Origin: Deltaproteobacteria bacterium
GTDB taxonomy: Bacteria > Myxococcota > Polyangia > Polyangiales > B10-G4
DNA length: 10,369 nt
Assembly: GCA_019312705.1 (NCBI GenBank)
Contig: JAFDCW010000073.1
Location: 1 to 10,369, forward strand
Direction: 5' to 3'
Shown: piece after piece, positions 7,949 through 10,369 of the stretch
How positions within the stretch are numbered: position 1 is the stretch's first letter
Layout of the letters: every line of letters begins with the position of its first letter
Made by a program: the position numbers and the translations under genes
Notes under the pieces: model-generated
The model's database searches: none
What the model was told of the DNA's origin: nothing
What the model saw: only the letters and a program-made list of their open reading frames with translations

Positions 7949-7966
7949 GCGGCGCCGCTCGGCGGC
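7949..7966. other. GC-rich dyads between two convergent genes
   Basis: The 34-nt gap between the lipoprotein stop and the methyltransferase stop contains a 10-bp palindrome, GCGGCGCCGC (7949-7958), and an overlapping possible hairpin, GCCGC-TCG-GCGGC (7954-7966). No T run follows on either strand, so this is at most a weak bidirectional terminator. Confidence 0.2.
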
Positions 7967-7981
7967 TCCCGGCCACGCCCT

Positions 7982-8608
7982 TCAGGTCTTCTTCGCTACG
8001 TGTTCCCAAACGACACGCTCGGCATCTCGCACCGAGGTCATGAGGTACCGTGCGAGTAGAGCCTCGCGGCGTGCCGGCGTCAGGTCGCCGCGGTGGCCCT
8101 GGGAGGCGTGGGAGAGGGTCACGGCGGCGGCGACCGAGACGTTGAGGCTTTCGACAAAGCCCACCATGGGCACCTGGAAGGCGCCGTCGGCGGCGCCGCG
8201 CATGGCGTGGCTGGCCCCCGCGTGCTCGTTGCCGAAGACCACGGCGACCTTCTCGCGGCCCGCGAGGTCGAGGGGGGTGAGCTCGCCGTCCATGGCGGCG
8301 ACGAGGACCTCGAACCCGCGCCGGTGGAGCTCGTTGGCGCACTCTTCGGGAGACGGGTGGCGCACGATGTCGAGCCAGCGGTGAGTGCCCTTGGCGATGC
8401 GGTGGGCGGCGAGGAAGCCGTGCTCGCTCGGGATGACGTGCACCTCCTGGACCCCGAAGGCGTCGGCGGAGCGCATGATCGCGGACCCGTTGTGAGGATC
8501 GGTGAGTTCCTCGAGGACCACCACCAGGCTGGCTGACCGTTGATTCACCACGGCTTCCATGCGGCCGAGGCGGGCCTCGGTCACCAGCGGCGCGAGGGCC
8601 TCGACCAC
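7982..8608 (-). CDS. TrmH-family (SpoU) 2'-O-ribose RNA methyltransferase
   Basis: It should transfer a methyl group from S-adenosylmethionine to a ribose 2'-OH of RNA; the closest known type is TrmH, which modifies G18 of tRNA. The three SPOUT knot motifs are clear: motif 1 LTDPHNGSAIMRSADAFG with the conserved Asn and the catalytic Arg, motif 2 VVFGNEHAGAS, and motif 3 VPMVGFVESLNVSVAAAVTL, which forms the cofactor-binding loop. The start is uncertain. The frame is open to a TTG at 8746, with further GTG codons at 8695, 8677, 8650 and 8584. I chose the GTG at 8608 (208 aa) because TrmH proteins begin about 15 residues before the first conserved segment, and because codons upstream lose the strong G/C third-position bias. 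The TTG start would also overlap the divergent aldolase gene. The exact RNA target cannot be read from sequence. Confidence 0.88.
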   Translation of the reverse strand: MVEALAPLVTEARLGRMEAVVNQRSASLVVVLEELTDPHNGSAIMRSADAFGVQEVHVIPSEHGFLAAHRIAKGTHRWLDIVRHPSPEECANELHRRGFEVLVAAMDGELTPLDLAGREKVAVVFGNEHAGASHAMRGAADGAFQVPMVGFVESLNVSVAAAVTLSHASQGHRGDLTPARREALLARYLMTSVRDAERVVWEHVAKKT

Positions 8609-8722
8609 GTCTCGGGCTGGGGCGGGGAGCGGGGCAGCACCGGGCACTTCGTAGGCGTCGGGGTCGTCTCTTCGCACGGGGGCCTGGTTTAGCACCCTTC
8701 CTGCATGTATGACGTGCACCTG

Positions 8723-9457
8723 ATGTCCGAGCGGGCCCTTCGACAAAAACTCTGTGAGCTTTCACGGACGCTCTACGACCGTGGTCACAACGCCCCGATC
8801 GACGGAAATCTCTCGGCCCGGCTCTCCGAGCGCTACCTGCTCTCGACGCCGTCGGGGGGGCCCAAGGCGGCCATCGTGCCCGACCAGATCGTCAAAGTGG
8901 CAGCGGTCGATGGTCGCCCCGTCGACGACATGCAGCGCCCGTCGAGCGAGCTGAAGATGCACCTCGCTCTCTACCGCGCTCGGCCGGACGTGCACGCCAT
9001 CATCCACGCGCATTCTCCATATACGGTCGCCCTCTCCGTGGCGGGGGTGTCGATGATGGAGCCCGTCGTCCCCGAGGTAGTCCTCGCCCTCGGCGGCGTG
9101 CCGACCGTTCCCTACGCTTCGCCGACGACGAGTGACGTGCCCGATGCCGTGCTCTCCTACGCGGCGAACCACGACGCCTTCATCCTCGAGCGCCACGGCA
9201 CGGTGGTCCTCGCCAGGGACCTCGACACGGCCTTCATGCACATCGAGGTGGTGGAGCACACGGCGAAGATCACGGCCCTCGCCTTGGCTGTGGGTGCATC
9301 GCCGCCGCTGCCTGCGGCGGAGCTCATCAAGCTCGAGGCGATAGGCCAGGCCGCCCGGGCGGTGCTTAGCGGCTCATCGCGGGGCGCGGCGGGGCGTTCT
9401 TCGTCGGCGGGGCAGCCTGAGCGGCCGGCGGCGTCGTACCGACGCGCACCCCGATGA
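8723..9457 (+). CDS. Class II aldolase/adducin family protein, fuculose-phosphate aldolase-like
   Basis: A zinc-dependent aldolase of sugar phosphates; the natural substrate cannot be fixed from sequence. Numbering is from the chosen ATG (244 aa). The phosphate-site residues seen in E. coli FucA appear as GN (28-29), SG (44-45) and SS (74-75); the catalytic Glu is Glu76 (SSELKMH). Zinc ligands are the HAH pair (His95, His97) and His158 (ERHG). An ATG at 8705 is in frame, but the one at 8723 places GN at residue 28 exactly as in FucA. The family core ends near residue 215, and a Ser/Arg/Ala-rich tail of about 30 residues follows. That tail is encoded opposite the 3' end of the convergent secreted-protein gene (9366-9457). 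Ribulose-phosphate epimerase or methylthioribulose-phosphate dehydratase relatives are alternatives. Confidence 0.87.
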   Translation: MSERALRQKLCELSRTLYDRGHNAPIDGNLSARLSERYLLSTPSGGPKAAIVPDQIVKVAAVDGRPVDDMQRPSSELKMHLALYRARPDVHAIIHAHSPYTVALSVAGVSMMEPVVPEVVLALGGVPTVPYASPTTSDVPDAVLSYAANHDAFILERHGTVVLARDLDTAFMHIEVVEHTAKITALALAVGASPPLPAAELIKLEAIGQAARAVLSGSSRGAAGRSSSAGQPERPAASYRRAPR

Positions 9458-9890
9458 CCAGCGTCCCGCCTTCGTGGCGCTGACCGGCGACGAAGAACGG
9501 GTCTCCGGGTGATGCGACGACCTGGAGGAGCGGCAGGTAGTCGTTTTGCTCCGGGCGGTTGATCGAGACCCGGACCCGAAAGCGGCCATCGGGCATCACC
9601 TGCTGGAGGATGAGCTGGAGGCGCCGACCGTTCGGGAGCTCGACCGTGGTCGCCTGGTTCAGGCGCAGGGAGACCGTGGGGCGCGAGAGGATCGTCATCG
9701 ACGAAAAGGCATCGAAGGGGGGCCGGCCGAGGGCTGCGATGGCGCGCAGCGCGGGGTCGACCGTGCCGTCCTCTTCTTTGGCGAGGATGACCAAGACTTC
9801 CCCTGTCACGGCGCGCTGGGCCTCGGCGGCGCCGGTGCCGACGGAGATGCTCGCGAGGGCGATGGCGAGGGTGAGCAGGATGGTTTTCAT
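9366..9890 (-). CDS. Secreted protein of unknown function
   Basis: This 174-aa protein has a classic Sec signal peptide: Lys2, a hydrophobic core (4-17) and a cleavage site AEA-QR after residue 24. The mature part (about 27-150) looks like one compact, mostly beta domain with recognisable stretches such as LPNGRRLQLIL (85-95) and GDPFFVAGQRHEGGTLVIG (129-147). A Pro/Ala-rich tail follows (152-174). It contains no cysteine and no catalytic motif that I recognise. The pattern reminds me of small periplasmic proteins seen next to membrane regulators in myxobacteria, but that is memory of style, not a family assignment. Its ATG overlaps the stop of the upstream membrane-protein gene as ATGA, so the two are probably translated together. 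Its last 92 nt overlap the convergent aldolase gene. Confidence 0.75.
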   Translation of the reverse strand: MKTILLTLAIALASISVGTGAAEAQRAVTGEVLVILAKEEDGTVDPALRAIAALGRPPFDAFSSMTILSRPTVSLRLNQATTVELPNGRRLQLILQQVMPDGRFRVRVSINRPEQNDYLPLLQVVASPGDPFFVAGQRHEGGTLVIGVRVGTTPPAAQAAPPTKNAPPRPAMSR

Positions 9891-10369
9891 TGCATCACCT
9901 CATCGAGGGGCTCGTCGGTGATCCACACGACGGCGATGGGCTCCCCAGCTTCGCCCTCGACGGCGAAGACCGTCCCCGTGTTGTCCCCGAAATCGACCTC
10001 TTCGACCTCGGACCCGTGGGGGGCTTCGACCATCACCAAAGCCTCCGAGTGCTCGTCGTCGATTTCGACCAGGATCTCGCCGTCGTCTGCGACGTTGTCC
10101 GCGACCGAGTCGTCGTTTTGGGCTCCGGGCCCGATCAGGGCGAAGAGCACTGCGGCGGCGATGGCGACGGCGGCCAACGGGAAGGCCACCTTCCACGCTT
10201 CGACCCTCTTCGGCCGGGGGCCCGCGTCTTCGCCGCCCCCGCGGATGACCCGGAGGCCGCCGCCGGTGGCGATGCCCTCGCTGATTTCGCTGAACATTCC
10301 GTCGCCATCGAGGTCGGCTGCGCTGGCCTCGGCGGCGAGGTTCACGAGGTCGTGGAGCTGCCCGAGGGT
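9887..10369 (-). CDS. Single-pass membrane protein, 5' end beyond the window
   Basis: The frame stays open to the right edge (160 codons plus stop), so the N-terminus is missing; a GTG at 10345 would give 152 aa but has no special support. Numbered from that GTG, an N-terminal segment (1-50) containing DLDGDGMFSEIS and a basic stretch (PRPKR, 43-47) precedes one hydrophobic helix (about 53-72). After it come an acidic linker and a small domain (about 90-152) with the pattern TGTVFAVEG...IAVVWITDEP. By the positive-inside rule the basic side is cytoplasmic and the C-terminal domain faces the periplasm. This layout resembles membrane-anchored anti-sigma-type regulators, but no anti-sigma domain is visible in the portion present. 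It overlaps the secreted-protein gene by ATGA and likely forms an operon with it and with whatever lies upstream. Confidence 0.7.
   Translation of the reverse strand, partial: TLGQLHDLVNLAAEASAADLDGDGMFSEISEGIATGGGLRVIRGGGEDAGPRPKRVEAWKVAFPLAAVAIAAAVLFALIGPGAQNDDSVADNVADDGEILVEIDDEHSEALVMVEAPHGSEVEEVDFGDNTGTVFAVEGEAGEPIAVVWITDEPLDEVMQ

Noticed and set aside
7949..7966. GC-rich palindrome as a strong intrinsic terminator
   Set aside because: It has no following T run on either strand, and such palindromes are common by chance at this GC content.
1..10369. CRISPR array, tRNA, rRNA, insertion sequence, attachment site or toxin-antitoxin pair
   Set aside because: I saw no regularly spaced repeats, no transposase or integrase motifs, no tRNA-like cloverleaf and no small paired genes of that type on reading both strands; the gene content and base composition look uniform.

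Overview
The window looks like ordinary chromosomal DNA from a very GC-rich Gram-negative bacterium, most likely a myxobacterial relative (Myxococcota, Polyangia/Sandaracinus-like). The clues are the strong G/C preference at third codon positions, the long shadow frames opposite real genes, a large cysteine-rich FG-GAP lipoprotein with Asp/Ser/Gly/Met-rich linkers, and several lineage-type secreted or lipid-anchored hypotheticals. The taxonomic call is an inference from style, not from a marker gene. I see no rRNA, tRNA, CRISPR array, insertion sequence, integrase or phage gene.

Layout. Positions 1-984 (+) hold the 3' part of a TPR-like gene, followed after 28 nt by a small probable lipoprotein. 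They converge on a minus-strand pair that reads 5229 to 992: a class A penicillin-binding protein (PBP1A type), then a NtrY-like membrane histidine kinase joined by a 4-nt GTGA stop/start overlap. A divergent spacer of 186 nt (5230-5415) separates the PBP from a plus-strand 843-aa lipoprotein, which has a cysteine-rich head, an FG-GAP propeller and a CARDB-like tail. That gene converges on a TrmH-like 2'-O-ribose RNA methyltransferase (minus). The methyltransferase is divergent from a class II (fuculose-type) aldolase (plus). The aldolase overlaps by about 92 nt, tail to tail, a minus-strand pair joined by an ATGA overlap: a single-pass membrane protein running off the right edge, then a small secreted protein.

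How the genes work together. The best-supported functional unit is PBP1A plus histidine kinase. One makes and cross-links peptidoglycan. The other has a Cache-sized periplasmic domain, so it may sense an envelope signal; its response regulator is not in the window. The right-edge pair is likely co-translated and looks like an envelope module: a membrane protein with an extracytoplasmic C-terminal domain and a secreted partner. The aldolase and RNA methyltransferase look like independent housekeeping or metabolic genes.

No clearly new defence, mobile or RNA-based system is visible. The items most worth a second look are the GTGA-coupled PBP/kinase pair, the perfect 18-bp inverted repeat just upstream of the large lipoprotein, the two convergent stop codons sharing one small palindrome, and the overlapping aldolase tail with a nearby stop in another frame.
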